DNA from: TMED14 sp041158165
GTDB taxonomy: Bacteria; Bacteroidota; Bacteroidia; Flavobacteriales; Schleiferiaceae
Direction of reading: 5' to 3'
DNA: 32,390 bases
Assembly: GCA_041158165.1 (NCBI GenBank)
Contig: JBEBBW010000016.1
Location: 1 to 32,390, forward strand
In this document: piece after piece, positions 14,816 to 22,725 of the stretch
How positions within the stretch are numbered: the first letter of the stretch is position 1
Layout of the letters: every line of letters starts with the position of its first letter
Program-made: the position numbers and the translations under genes
Notes under the pieces: generated by a model
What the model was told of the DNA's origin: nothing
The model's database searches: none
Seen by the model: only the letters and a program-made list of their open reading frames with translations

Positions 14816-16030
14816 ATGGTACTGCAGGGTCGCCGCATCCTGCTGGCAGTTAGTGGGGGCATCGCCGCCTACAAAATTCCCTTTTTGGTTCGCCTTCTTC
14901 GCCAATCGGGCGCAGAGGTCCGCGTTGCCATTACGCCTTCGGCTGAAGAGTTTGTGGCTCCGCTTACCTTGGCCGCGCTCAGCGGACAGCCGGTGGAGCG
15001 GCACTTAGTCCTCCAGGGCGGAGGCCGAACCTCGTGGAACAACCACGTTCACCTTGCGGAATGGGCAGAGGCCCTCGTCGTGGCGCCTGCCACGAGCAAC
15101 ACCTTGGCCAAAGCCGCCAACGGTTTGTGCGACAACTTAGTAACTTCTCTGGTTCTTTCTTCAAAGTGCCCCGTGTTTTGGGCTCCCGCGATGGATCTGG
15201 ACATGTTCGCCTATCCGGCGACGCAGCACAATTTAACGGTGCTTCGCCGCATGGGGCACCACGTTTGGCCTTCTCCCGAAGGCGAATTGGCGTCGGGCCT
15301 TTCGGGCGCAGGCCGAATGGCCGAGCCCGAATTCATGCACCGACAGCTTGAGCTGTTTTTTGGTGCCTCGTCGTTTTGGTTGGGAAAAACCATTCTGCTT
15401 ACCTCGGGGCCTACCGAAGAAGCTTTGGATCCCGTTCGGTTCATTACGAACGGTTCAAGCGGAAAAATGGGCGAGGCGCTTGCCGCCGAAGCGGAGCTTC
15501 GCGGCGCCACGGTGCACTGGGTGCGCGGACCCTTGCGCAGGGCCGATCGCACCTGGACCGAGCGCGTTCAGGTGGTTTCGGTGCGGAGCGCCGCAGAGAT
15601 GCACGCCGCCGCCCTCCAAGCTTTGCCGGGCGCTGCGGTGGTGATAGCGGCGGCGGCGGTCGCTGACGTGCGCCCTTCGGCGCCACGCGCTGAAAAAACG
15701 CCCAAAGAAGCCCTCTCGGCCTCCCTTCAGCTCGAACCAACCCAAGACATCCTCGCTGCGCTCGTCGCTGCCAAACAACCTGGCCAGTACCTGCTTGGCT
15801 TTGCGCTCGAAACCCACGACGCGCTGGCCTCGGCCCAAGCCAAACTCCGCCGAAAAGGAGCCGACGCGCTGATCCTCAACGTCGACGGCCCCCAAACGGG
15901 CATGAACAGCGACACCAACCAAATTGCCCTGGTTCGTTCAGAAGGTGTAGAACAAGGCCCACTGGAAACGAAAGAATCGGCCGCACGCCGCATCCTAGAC
16001 TGGGTTGAGCGCTATGCTGCCAACGCGTAA
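14816..16030 (+). CDS. coaBC: CoaBC: phosphopantothenoylcysteine synthetase/decarboxylase
   Basis: A 404-aa bifunctional enzyme for two successive steps of coenzyme A synthesis. The N-terminal flavodoxin-like decarboxylase has GGIAAYK, the catalytic His region HVHLAEWAE (77-85) and the substrate motif PAMDLDMF (124-131). The clamp motif reads LASGLSGAGRM (158-168), with Ser160 where the E. coli enzyme has its reactive Cys158; as far as I recall this is common in Bacteroidota. The C-terminal synthetase starts at TSGPTEEALDPVRFITNGSSGKMG and includes ILNVDG. It lies in an operon with the rpoZ-like gene upstream and DUF4835 9 bases downstream. Confidence 0.95.
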   Translation: MVLQGRRILLAVSGGIAAYKIPFLVRLLRQSGAEVRVAITPSAEEFVAPLTLAALSGQPVERHLVLQGGGRTSWNNHVHLAEWAEALVVAPATSNTLAKAANGLCDNLVTSLVLSSKCPVFWAPAMDLDMFAYPATQHNLTVLRRMGHHVWPSPEGELASGLSGAGRMAEPEFMHRQLELFFGASSFWLGKTILLTSGPTEEALDPVRFITNGSSGKMGEALAAEAELRGATVHWVRGPLRRADRTWTERVQVVSVRSAAEMHAAALQALPGAAVVIAAAAVADVRPSAPRAEKTPKEALSASLQLEPTQDILAALVAAKQPGQYLLGFALETHDALASAQAKLRRKGADALILNVDGPQTGMNSDTNQIALVRSEGVEQGPLETKESAARRILDWVERYAANA

Positions 16031-16039
16031 CTTCACCTC

Positions 16040-16945
16040 GTGAAACTACGCGCGCTCCTAGTCCTTGCCGTCCTCTGCAACGCGCCCTTAACGGGCCAAG
16101 AGTTCTTTGTTGAAGTTAAAGTGCAAGCTCCTGAGGTTCAGACTAATGATCGCCAAGTATTCACCCAATTGGAGCAGGTGATTCGCGACCTCATCAACAA
16201 CCGAGCATGGACCGAAGACACTTGGGAGCAGGTTGAACGCATCCGCGGATCCTTTGTGTTTACGATCCGCGACTACGACCAAAGTACCGGCCAAATGTCG
16301 GGCAACCTTCAGGTCTCCTTTGCGCGCCCCATATACCAATCTGACTACAATTCGACCACGTTCACGTACCAAGATCCCGACGTGCGCTTTCGCTACCGTG
16401 CCAACGAAATTGTCGAGTTTCAACCGAACCAATTCGGTGAATTGTCCTCACTCATAGGCTTTTATGCCTACTTGGCCCTCGGACTTGACGAGGCGTCGTT
16501 CGATCCTCAAGGTCGTGCCTCGCTGCTTTCTGCCCAGCAGGTTGCCCAGCTCGCGCAGTCTTCGGGCGCTGGCGGTGGATGGGACCGCTTTTCGTCCACG
16601 CGCAACCGCTTTTGGCTGGTAGAAGACCTGCTCAATCCGGCCAACGAGGCCTTTCTTCAAGCCTGGTATCGCTACCATCGCGACGGGTTGGACCGATTAG
16701 CCAACGTGGAAACGCAATCCCAAGCCAAGCAGGCCATTTCAAGTGCCGTGCTCGCGCTCAAACCCATCCACACGCGGCAGCCGAATATCTTCTTGCTCCG
16801 TTGGTTTTTTGACGCAAAGTCTGTGGAAATTCAGCAAGTTTTCTCGGGCGGACCTCAGGTTCCCGTTCAGGAACTCACTGAGGCGCTTCAAGTCATGGAC
16901 GCGTCAAACGCAAGTAAGTACTTGAAGTTGGGTACGTCTCGGTAG
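16040..16945 (+). CDS. DUF4835 family exported protein
   Basis: A 301-aa protein with a signal peptide (LLVLAVLCNAPLTGQE), so probably periplasmic or outer-membrane associated. It matches the Bacteroidota DUF4835 family: EVKVQAPEVQTNDRQVFTQLEQVIRDLINNR-type start, then FQPNQFGELSSLIGFYAYLALGLD and the IFLLRWFFDAKSVEI end. The function is unknown; the gene is nearly always found between coaBC and recN in this phylum. The start is GTG at 16040, giving the signal peptide. Confidence 0.88.
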   Translation: MKLRALLVLAVLCNAPLTGQEFFVEVKVQAPEVQTNDRQVFTQLEQVIRDLINNRAWTEDTWEQVERIRGSFVFTIRDYDQSTGQMSGNLQVSFARPIYQSDYNSTTFTYQDPDVRFRYRANEIVEFQPNQFGELSSLIGFYAYLALGLDEASFDPQGRASLLSAQQVAQLAQSSGAGGGWDRFSSTRNRFWLVEDLLNPANEAFLQAWYRYHRDGLDRLANVETQSQAKQAISSAVLALKPIHTRQPNIFLLRWFFDAKSVEIQQVFSGGPQVPVQELTEALQVMDASNASKYLKLGTSR

Positions 16946-16952
16946 GGTCACT

Positions 16953-16960
16953 TAAGTTTA
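16953..16960 (+). promoter_or_regulatory. Possible -7 element of recN
   Basis: TAAGTTTA (one mismatch to TAnnTTTG) lies exactly 4 bases before the recN ATG at 16965, the same spacing as the better matches in this window. Confidence 0.4.
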
Positions 16961-16964
16961 CTCT

Positions 16965-18641
16965 ATGCTTCGTCGCCTGCACATTGAACGCTTTGCGCTA
17001 ATCGACCAGCTTGACTTGGCCGTCGAGCCTGGTTTTACAGTGGTCACGGGCGAAACAGGTGCGGGAAAATCTATTTTTCTCGGTGCCCTCCAGCTGGCCC
17101 TTGGGGGGCGGGCGGAGTTCGCCGCAATTGGCCAGCCTGGCCACAAAAGTGTGGTAGAGGCGGAGTTCACGGTTGCCGATGCACGGCGCACAGACCTCGC
17201 TTCAGACGACTGGGACTGGTGGTCAGAAGGCAACGACGCGAGCTTGGTGCTCCGCCGCGAAGTCCATCCGGGCGGACGCAGTCGTGCCTTCATCAACGAT
17301 TCCCCGGTACGGCTCGAAGAACTTCGCCGTGTTTCGAGCTCCTTGGTCGACATTCACAGCCAGCGCGACGAAGGGCTGTGGGCGCGAAGCGAAGGCATCG
17401 CGTTGCTGCTCGAGAACTTCGCGCCGAATGAGGTGAACGCGGCGCGTGGGGCCTACGGTACGGCATGGATCGCCTACGTGGAGGCGGAACGTGCGCTTCG
17501 CGAGCTCGAGTCGGAATTAGGCTCCGTAAACGATCCCGAATACCTGCGTTTTGTAGTTCAGGAACTCCAAGCGTTTGGATTAAAGGAAGGGGAGGAGGCT
17601 CAACTCCGGCAGCAGCTTGCCACCCTGAGTCACCAAACGGAGCTGCTCGAAGCAAGTTCAGAGGTCCTGCATACCCTGGACCGAGAAGAGTACGGTTTGG
17701 CGGCGCTCGCGAGCCAAGTGCGCCGTGCCGCGGAACGCGTGGCGCGCCGCACCGGCAGCCACGAACACTTAGTGACCCAAGGGCTCGCACTCGAAGAGCA
17801 CGTGCGTGAATTGAGCACCGCTTGGGCCTCGCTAAGCGATCAGTTGGATGCAGATCCGGCTGCGCTTACCCGTGCTGAAGAACGCTTGTCTGAACTGGAC
17901 CGAATCCAGCGCAAGCACCACGTGGCCACCGAAGCGGAGCTGCTCGCCCATGCTGAGGTACTTCGCCGTCGGCTGGAGCTATGGGAAGAAGGTCAAGGCC
18001 GTATTGCGGCAGCCCAGTCGGCACTTTACGCAGCAGAACAGGCCGTAGTCAGCGCCGGGGACCGGTTAAATCAGGCGCTAATGGCAGGCGAGTCCGCGCT
18101 CGCGACGGCTGTCCATGAGGGTTTGGCTGATTTGGCCATGCCCCAAACGCAGTGCGCAGTGCGCGCAACGCCTAAAGCAGCCCCTTCGGTCAGTGGAACC
18201 CATTCCTACCGACTTGAATTCAGTGCAAACCCGGGCCAAGCACTGCAGGAACTCAGCAAAGTGGCTTCAGGGGGCGAACGGAGTCGGTTGATGCTCGTGC
18301 TTAAGCGCTTCTTGGCACAGCGTCAGGGACTTAGTACGGTGCTGTTCGATGAAATTGACACGGGCGTTTCGGGTGGAACTGCCTCGAAGATGGCCCAAAT
18401 GCTGCGCGCCATGAGCCACGATGCTCAGGTGCTTGCCATTACCCACCTTCCTCAGGTTGCAGCGAAAGGAATCCACCATTGGGTCGTCGAAAAATCAAGT
18501 GACGGTGCGTCCACGCGCACCCACATTCGAGTACTCGACGAGTCCCAGCGCACAGAAGAAGTGGCTCGACTGCTCTCCGACGGAAACCTGAGTGAACTCG
18601 CTTTGGCGCAGGCCAACGCACTCATGGCGGCATCCGAGTGA
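16965..18641 (+). CDS. recN: DNA repair protein RecN
   Basis: A 558-aa SMC-like ATPase acting in double-strand break repair. Walker A is GETGAGKS at 29-36. Long coiled-coil arms fill the middle (Glu/Leu/Arg-rich, about 150-370). The C-terminal half-domain has the ABC signature SGGERSRLML, Walker B LFDEIDTGVSGG and the switch region ITHLPQVAAKG. Length is normal. A small gap to the DUF4835 gene contains a possible separate promoter. Confidence 0.97.
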   Translation: MLRRLHIERFALIDQLDLAVEPGFTVVTGETGAGKSIFLGALQLALGGRAEFAAIGQPGHKSVVEAEFTVADARRTDLASDDWDWWSEGNDASLVLRREVHPGGRSRAFINDSPVRLEELRRVSSSLVDIHSQRDEGLWARSEGIALLLENFAPNEVNAARGAYGTAWIAYVEAERALRELESELGSVNDPEYLRFVVQELQAFGLKEGEEAQLRQQLATLSHQTELLEASSEVLHTLDREEYGLAALASQVRRAAERVARRTGSHEHLVTQGLALEEHVRELSTAWASLSDQLDADPAALTRAEERLSELDRIQRKHHVATEAELLAHAEVLRRRLELWEEGQGRIAAAQSALYAAEQAVVSAGDRLNQALMAGESALATAVHEGLADLAMPQTQCAVRATPKAAPSVSGTHSYRLEFSANPGQALQELSKVASGGERSRLMLVLKRFLAQRQGLSTVLFDEIDTGVSGGTASKMAQMLRAMSHDAQVLAITHLPQVAAKGIHHWVVEKSSDGASTRTHIRVLDESQRTEEVARLLSDGNLSELALAQANALMAASE

Positions 18642-18648
18642 TTTTGCC

Positions 18649-18656
18649 GATATTTG
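18649..18656 (+). promoter_or_regulatory. Possible -7 element of fabI
   Basis: GATATTTG (first base deviates from TAnnTTTG) lies 4 bases before the fabI ATG at 18661, overlapping the region just after the recN stop. Confidence 0.4.
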
Positions 18657-18660
18657 CTGC

Positions 18661-19479
18661 ATGAACAACCTACTAGCCGGAAAAAAGGGCATCATCTTCG
18701 GCGCCCTGAACAGCGACTCCATTGCGTGGAAAGTCGCGGAACAGTGCCATGCTCAAGGTGCACAGCTCGTCCTCACTAATGCTCCCATGGCCATGCGCAT
18801 GGGGGAAATCAATGCACTCGCCGAGAAGACGGGCGCACCCGTGATTGGCGCCGACGCAACAAGCCTTGAAGAGCTGCAAAACCTCATTCAGGGTGCGATG
18901 GACCACTTTGGTGGCAAAATCGACTTCATCCTGCACAGCATTGGCATGTCGGTAAACGTCCGCAAGAACCGCCCCTACACGGATTTGAACTACGACTTTC
19001 TTACCAAAGGTTGGGACGTTTCGGCCGTGAGCTTTCACAAGGTGCTTCAAACGGCCTACCAAATGGACGCCCTGAGCGACTGGGGTAGCGTTTTGGCGCT
19101 CAGCTACATTGCTGCCCAGCGCACGTTCCCCGACTACAACGATATGGCCGAAAACAAAGCCTACTTGGAGTCGGTGGCCCGCAGCTTTGGCTACCACTAC
19201 GGAATCCGCAATAAAGTGCGCATCAATACCATCAGTCAGTCACCGACGCCTACCACGGCGGGCAGTGGCGTGAAAGGCTTCAACGCATTCCTGAGCTTTG
19301 CCGACAAAATGAGTCCACTTGGCAATGCGTCTGCTGAAGATTGCGCCAACCTATGTGTGGTGATGTTCAGCGACCTGAGCCGTCGCGTGACGATGCAAAA
19401 CCTATACAACGACGGTGGTTTTAGCAACACCGGCGTAAGTCAGGAAGTGCTCGACACCTACATGAAGGGTGCGGAATAG
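18661..19479 (+). CDS. fabI: Enoyl-[acyl-carrier-protein] reductase (NADH) FabI
   Basis: FabI reduces enoyl-ACP in the last step of each fatty-acid elongation cycle. The 272-aa short-chain dehydrogenase has the FabI-type nucleotide site (IIFGALNSDSIAW), LHSIGM, and catalytic Tyr159-x6-Lys166 (YNDMAENK). It continues through NTISQSPTPTTAGSGVKGF and closes with YNDGGFSNTGVS. I chose ATG 18661, which gives the usual short N-terminus; an upstream frame extension lies inside recN. A bidirectional terminator follows. Confidence 0.95.
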   Translation: MNNLLAGKKGIIFGALNSDSIAWKVAEQCHAQGAQLVLTNAPMAMRMGEINALAEKTGAPVIGADATSLEELQNLIQGAMDHFGGKIDFILHSIGMSVNVRKNRPYTDLNYDFLTKGWDVSAVSFHKVLQTAYQMDALSDWGSVLALSYIAAQRTFPDYNDMAENKAYLESVARSFGYHYGIRNKVRINTISQSPTPTTAGSGVKGFNAFLSFADKMSPLGNASAEDCANLCVVMFSDLSRRVTMQNLYNDGGFSNTGVSQEVLDTYMKGAE

Positions 19480-19492
19480 CCAATCCATATTC

Positions 19493-19525
19493 AAAAAAAG
19501 AGCCCGCTTTGGCGGGCTTTTTTTA
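19493..19525. terminator. Bidirectional intrinsic terminator between fabI and prfC
   Basis: AGCCCGC (19501-19507) pairs with GCGGGCT (19512-19518) around a TTTG loop. A run of A's lies on the left and a run of T's on the right. It serves the converging ends of fabI and prfC. Confidence 0.92.
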
Positions 19526-19542
19526 TGGTCAGAGGGATCGCG

Positions 19543-21126
19543 TTAAAATTCACTCTTTTCGTGGAAGGCGAGGCGATCAAACTTTTCAACCGTTAGCTGC
19601 AAGCCGAACTGAGAGTCGGCCAAGAATACCAAGCGTCCAAATTTGTCGTGGGCGAGCTGGCGCGCCTTCATGCGCTCTAATTCAGCTAGCTGAGCTGCAT
19701 CCTTGCCTTCGACCCACAGCGCTTTATAGGCTGGAAAAGGTTCGTAGGAGCATTTCGCACCGTATTCGTGCTCGAGTCGGTACTGAATGACTTCGTACTG
19801 AAGGGCACCCACGGTTCCGATGACCTTTCGACCGTTCGCGACGAGGGTGAACAGCTGGGCCACGCCTTCGTCCATGAGTTGGTCCACGCCCTTCGCCAAC
19901 TGCTTGGCCTTCATCGGGTCGGCATTGTTGATGAACCTAAAGTGCTCCGGTGAAAAAGAAGGTATGCCGCTGAAGTGCAGGGATTCACCTCCGGTCAAAC
20001 TGTCGCCAATTCGAAAGAGCCCCGTGTCGGGCAAGCCGACAATATCTCCAGGGTAGGCACAGTCCACCACTTCGCGCTTGCTCGCTAAAAACGTCATTGG
20101 CGAGCTGAATTTTAGCGATTTACCTTCTCTGACGTGGAGGTAGTTGGTGTTGCGCTCAAACGTACCGCTCACCACCTTGACAAAAGCAATTCGGCTTCGG
20201 TGGTTGGGATCGATGTTGGCGTGAATTTTAAAGACGAAGCCACTGAACTTGGCTTCGCTGGGATTGACCACGCGCTCGTCCGCCTGCTTGGGTTGGGGGT
20301 GAGGGGCAATCTCCGCAAAGCAGTTGAGCAGCTCGCGCACGCCGAAATTGTTGAGTGCGGACCCAAAAAAAACGGGCTGAAGTTCGCCGCGCAAGTAGGC
20401 GTCGCGATCAAATTCCGGATACACACCGTGAACGAGTTCCAGTTCCTCCCTCAAGGTTTCGGCCGCCTTGGCGCCAATTCGGTTGACAAGTTCCGGGCTA
20501 TTGAGGTCGCTAAAGGCGACACCTTCGGCCACCTTTTGCTTGGTTACTTGGTCATAGATAAGCAGCGACTTGGACCACAAATCATATACGCCTTGAAACT
20601 GAGCGCCCATTCCAATCGGCCAGGAGAGGGGGCAGAGCCGTAATCCCAGTTTTTGCTCTACTTCGTCGAGCAAGTCAAACGCATCGCGTCCTTCGCGGTC
20701 AAGTTTGTTGATGAACACAATAATCGGCGTCGATCGCATCCGGCACACGTTCACGAGCTTCTCGGTCTGGGCTTCGACGCCCTTAGCTACGTCAACGACA
20801 ACAATTGCGCTGTCCACCGCGGTCAGCGTGCGGTAGGTGTCTTCGGCAAAGTCCTGGTGTCCAGGCGTGTCCAAAATATTGATGTGCTTGCCTTGGTACT
20901 CAAAGGCCATCACCGACGTTGCCACAGAAATTCCGCGTTGGCGCTCGATTTCCATAAAGTCCGAGGTGGCGCCCTTCTTGATTTTATTGCTTTTTACCGC
21001 TCCCGCCTCTTGAATTGCGCCGCCGAATAAGAGTAGTTTTTCGGTGAGTGTCGTCTTGCCCGCGTCCGGGTGGGAGACAATTCCAAATGTTCTTCGGCGT
21101 TCAAGCTCAGTATTCAAATTCGACAT
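19543..21126 (-). CDS. prfC: Peptide chain release factor 3
   Basis: A 527-aa translational GTPase that recycles RF1/RF2 from ribosomes. The N-terminal G domain has SHPDAGKTTLTEKLL (P-loop at 19-26), RGISV, the DTPGHQDF G3 motif and INKLDREG with NKxD. The RF3-specific GGAIQEAGAVKSNKIKKGATSDFMEIE follows the P-loop. Domains II and III run to the C-terminus. ATG 21126 is chosen because the N-terminus MSNLNTELERRRTFGIVSHPD matches the family. A TACCTTTG -7 box lies 19 bases upstream. Confidence 0.96.
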   Translation of the reverse strand: MSNLNTELERRRTFGIVSHPDAGKTTLTEKLLLFGGAIQEAGAVKSNKIKKGATSDFMEIERQRGISVATSVMAFEYQGKHINILDTPGHQDFAEDTYRTLTAVDSAIVVVDVAKGVEAQTEKLVNVCRMRSTPIIVFINKLDREGRDAFDLLDEVEQKLGLRLCPLSWPIGMGAQFQGVYDLWSKSLLIYDQVTKQKVAEGVAFSDLNSPELVNRIGAKAAETLREELELVHGVYPEFDRDAYLRGELQPVFFGSALNNFGVRELLNCFAEIAPHPQPKQADERVVNPSEAKFSGFVFKIHANIDPNHRSRIAFVKVVSGTFERNTNYLHVREGKSLKFSSPMTFLASKREVVDCAYPGDIVGLPDTGLFRIGDSLTGGESLHFSGIPSFSPEHFRFINNADPMKAKQLAKGVDQLMDEGVAQLFTLVANGRKVIGTVGALQYEVIQYRLEHEYGAKCSYEPFPAYKALWVEGKDAAQLAELERMKARQLAHDKFGRLVFLADSQFGLQLTVEKFDRLAFHEKSEF

Positions 21127-21145
21127 AACATTAAATTGCGGTGCG

Positions 21146-21153
21146 CAAAGGTA
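21146..21153 (-). promoter_or_regulatory. -7 element of prfC promoter
   Basis: TACCTTTG on the minus strand, a perfect TAnnTTTG, lies 19 bases from the ATG at 21126. The -33 region is weak. Further upstream on the same strand lies GTTTAAC (21185-21179), which resembles the operators at 22122-22205. Confidence 0.55.
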
Positions 21154-21200
21154 GGCAGTACCCCTGTGAACCATTTGAGTTAAACTCGGTTTATGATTTA

Positions 21201-22100
21201 ATGGAATCGTCGTACAGCATCAAAGATTTGGAGCACCTGACGGGCATTAAAGCCCACACGCTCCGTATTTGGGAGCAGCGCTACGAAATTGTGGTGCCCA
21301 AACGCACGGACACAAACATTCGGACCTATTCGGACGAAGACCTTAAAACCCTGCTCAATGTAGCGGTGCTCATCCAAAAAGGTTGGCGCATTAGTAAAAT
21401 TGCTGACCTAACACGTGACCAGCTCAACAAAAAGGTGCTCGAAGAGGCATTGGAGCGGGGCAGTCAGTCCGCCCAAGTGACCCGGATGATTCAAGCGTGC
21501 ATTGACCTTGATGAATTGACCTTTTCTCAGATTTTAGACGCAAGCATCAGGGAATCCGGCGAGGAACATACGTTTACGCAGCTTGTCGGTGGATTTATTC
21601 ACCAGATTGGCTACATGTGGCAGACCGATGCTATTGGGGTAGCTAATGAACACTTTGCTAGCAACCTGATTAAGCAAAAGATGTATGCGGCATTGGACCG
21701 ATTGACGGACCAAAAAATGACCGTTAAAAAACCGGCGATTCTTCTCTATTTGCCCCAGGATGAATTGCACGAGTTAGGGTTACTCTACCTGCATTTTCTC
21801 CTCAAGTCCAAGGGTGAAGCTGTGATTTACCTTGGGCAATCGCTCCCGCTCGAGCATTTGGCTCCAATTTTCCGGTTCGGCAACACGTTTAAGTTAGTGG
21901 TAAGTGTCTGGACCACCCAACCGCTGCGCGATCAATTAGATCAGTATGCGGTCGAAGCACGTGCCATCTTTGGTGATGTTCCACTTTGGGTTACGGGCTT
22001 GGCTCCGTCGGAATGGCAGCCGAATGACTCCAAGATCACGGTTTTTCCTAGCTTGGCCCAAATGGGCAAGCATCTTATTGGTACAGATCTAGTTTATTGA
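21201..22100 (+). CDS. MerR-family regulator with cobalamin-binding domain (CarH/LitR-like)
   Basis: A 299-aa protein with an N-terminal MerR winged helix (YSIKDLEHLTGIKAHTLRIWEQRYEIVVPKR, about 5-35). A helical bundle carries the Wx9EH signature (Trp140, Glu150, His151). A Rossmann domain has an ExHxxG-type B12 motif (ELHELG) with the likely lower-ligand His190. These match light sensors that bind adenosylcobalamin in the dark, repress carotenoid genes, and release DNA after photolysis. Thermus CarH has His132 next to the Trp; here it is Gln141. I chose ATG 21201 over a longer upstream frame because it begins at the HTH. The carotenoid and photolyase operon lies directly downstream behind two inverted repeats. 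A GTTAAAC site 16 bases before the start suggests autoregulation. Confidence 0.88.
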   Translation: MESSYSIKDLEHLTGIKAHTLRIWEQRYEIVVPKRTDTNIRTYSDEDLKTLLNVAVLIQKGWRISKIADLTRDQLNKKVLEEALERGSQSAQVTRMIQACIDLDELTFSQILDASIRESGEEHTFTQLVGGFIHQIGYMWQTDAIGVANEHFASNLIKQKMYAALDRLTDQKMTVKKPAILLYLPQDELHELGLLYLHFLLKSKGEAVIYLGQSLPLEHLAPIFRFGNTFKLVVSVWTTQPLRDQLDQYAVEARAIFGDVPLWVTGLAPSEWQPNDSKITVFPSLAQMGKHLIGTDLVY

Positions 22101-22121
22101 TTTATAGTTTCTTGCATAAAA

Positions 22122-22149
22122 GTTTAAGTTTTTACTAAAAAACTTAAAC
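22122..22149. promoter_or_regulatory. Operator-like inverted repeat 1 (upstream of -33)
   Basis: GTTTAAGTTTTT (22122-22133) and AAAAACTTAAAC (22138-22149) form a perfect 12-base-arm inverted repeat around ACTA. The outer heptamers GTTTAAG and CTTAAAC are 14 bases apart, centre-to-centre 21 bases. The same geometry recurs in repeat 2. It could also fold in RNA as a weak AT-rich terminator for the regulator gene, but the shared half-sites favour a protein-binding role. Confidence 0.6.
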
Positions 22150-22157
22150 AAAACTCG

Positions 22158-22186
22158 TTGGTCGGCACATTTCTTGTTTAACTTAG
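22158..22186 (+). promoter_or_regulatory. Likely promoter of the sigma-carotenoid-photolyase operon
   Basis: TTG (22158-22160), an 18-base spacer and TAACTTAG (22179-22186; one mismatch to TAnnTTTG) give a plausible Bacteroidota promoter. Transcription would start near 22191, about 22 bases before ATG 22213. Operator repeat 2 covers the -7 box and start site, so a bound repressor would block it. Confidence 0.5.
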
Positions 22187-22205
22187 CTAAAGAATTGTTA
22201 AACAA
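22174..22205. promoter_or_regulatory. Operator-like inverted repeat 2 (over -7 and transcription start)
   Basis: TTGTTTAAC (22174-22182) and GTTAAACAA (22197-22205) are exact inverted 9-mers. The core heptamers GTTTAAC and GTTAAAC are 14 bases apart, identical to repeat 1, and the two repeats are offset by 54 bases. The position overlaps the predicted -7 element and the transcription start. This is the best candidate operator for the CarH/LitR-like regulator. Confidence 0.65.
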
Positions 22206-22212
22206 AACAACA

Positions 22213-22725
22213 ATGCAACCAGAAGCGTTTGGCCCAGAAATTTACCAGCACGAGCACTTTTTGCGCGGATTAGCCTTTAAGCTGACGCGTCACGCCGAAG
22301 ACGCTGAAGACTTGGTGCAAGAGACTTTTTACAAGGCGATTAAGAATCAATCTAAGTACCAAGAAGGAACGAATCTTCGTGGTTGGCTTTATACGATTCT
22401 TAAGAATACCTTCATCAACAACTACCGCAAGAAGAAGAATCAAAATACCTACGTCGACGACAGCGAAAACCAGTACGTTCTTGGTGGAATGATGGCCAAC
22501 CGAGAAGACGAGGCCGACAGCCCCTACGAGTTGGCCAACATAGTAGACCGCATTGAAAACGTGGAGCGCACCTACTTGGATGCGTTCATGATGTACTTCA
22601 ACGGCTACAAGTACGAGGAAATCGCGGACCAGATGGGAATTCCTTTGGGTACCGTGAAAAGCCGTATCTTCTTAGCTCGCCGAAAGATGATGGACCAACT
22701 GCGCGGAATCCGCGATGCTGAATAA
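22213..22725 (+). CDS. ECF-type RNA polymerase sigma factor
   Basis: A 170-aa group IV sigma factor. Sigma region 2 spans about 10-75, with the -10-binding HAEDAEDLVQETFYKAI and LRGWLYTILKNTFINNYRK. Region 4 spans about 110-165 with the helix-turn-helix YEEIADQMGIPLGTVKSRIFLARRKM. There is no sigma-1 domain and no anti-sigma gene next to it. An upstream TTG in the same frame lies inside operator repeat 2, so ATG 22213 is the better start. It is the first gene of the light-response operon, with no gap before crtI. By analogy with LitS of Streptomyces it probably amplifies expression of carotenoid genes here or elsewhere. Confidence 0.9.
   Translation: MQPEAFGPEIYQHEHFLRGLAFKLTRHAEDAEDLVQETFYKAIKNQSKYQEGTNLRGWLYTILKNTFINNYRKKKNQNTYVDDSENQYVLGGMMANREDEADSPYELANIVDRIENVERTYLDAFMMYFNGYKYEEIADQMGIPLGTVKSRIFLARRKMMDQLRGIRDAE

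Noticed and set aside
17293..17790. Long antisense open frames inside recN, coaBC, ligA and prfC
   Set aside because: These follow from the GC-rich codon pattern of the real genes; their products are Arg/Ser/Pro-rich and match nothing.
22122..22149. Reading the first palindrome only as a terminator of the regulator gene
   Set aside because: The stem is almost entirely A/T, and its outer half-sites and spacing match the second repeat over the promoter. Dual use cannot be excluded.
22174..22212. Upstream TTG start for the sigma factor adding 13 residues
   Set aside because: The TTG lies inside operator repeat 2 and before the predicted transcription start; the ATG at 22213 gives a normal sigma region 2 start.
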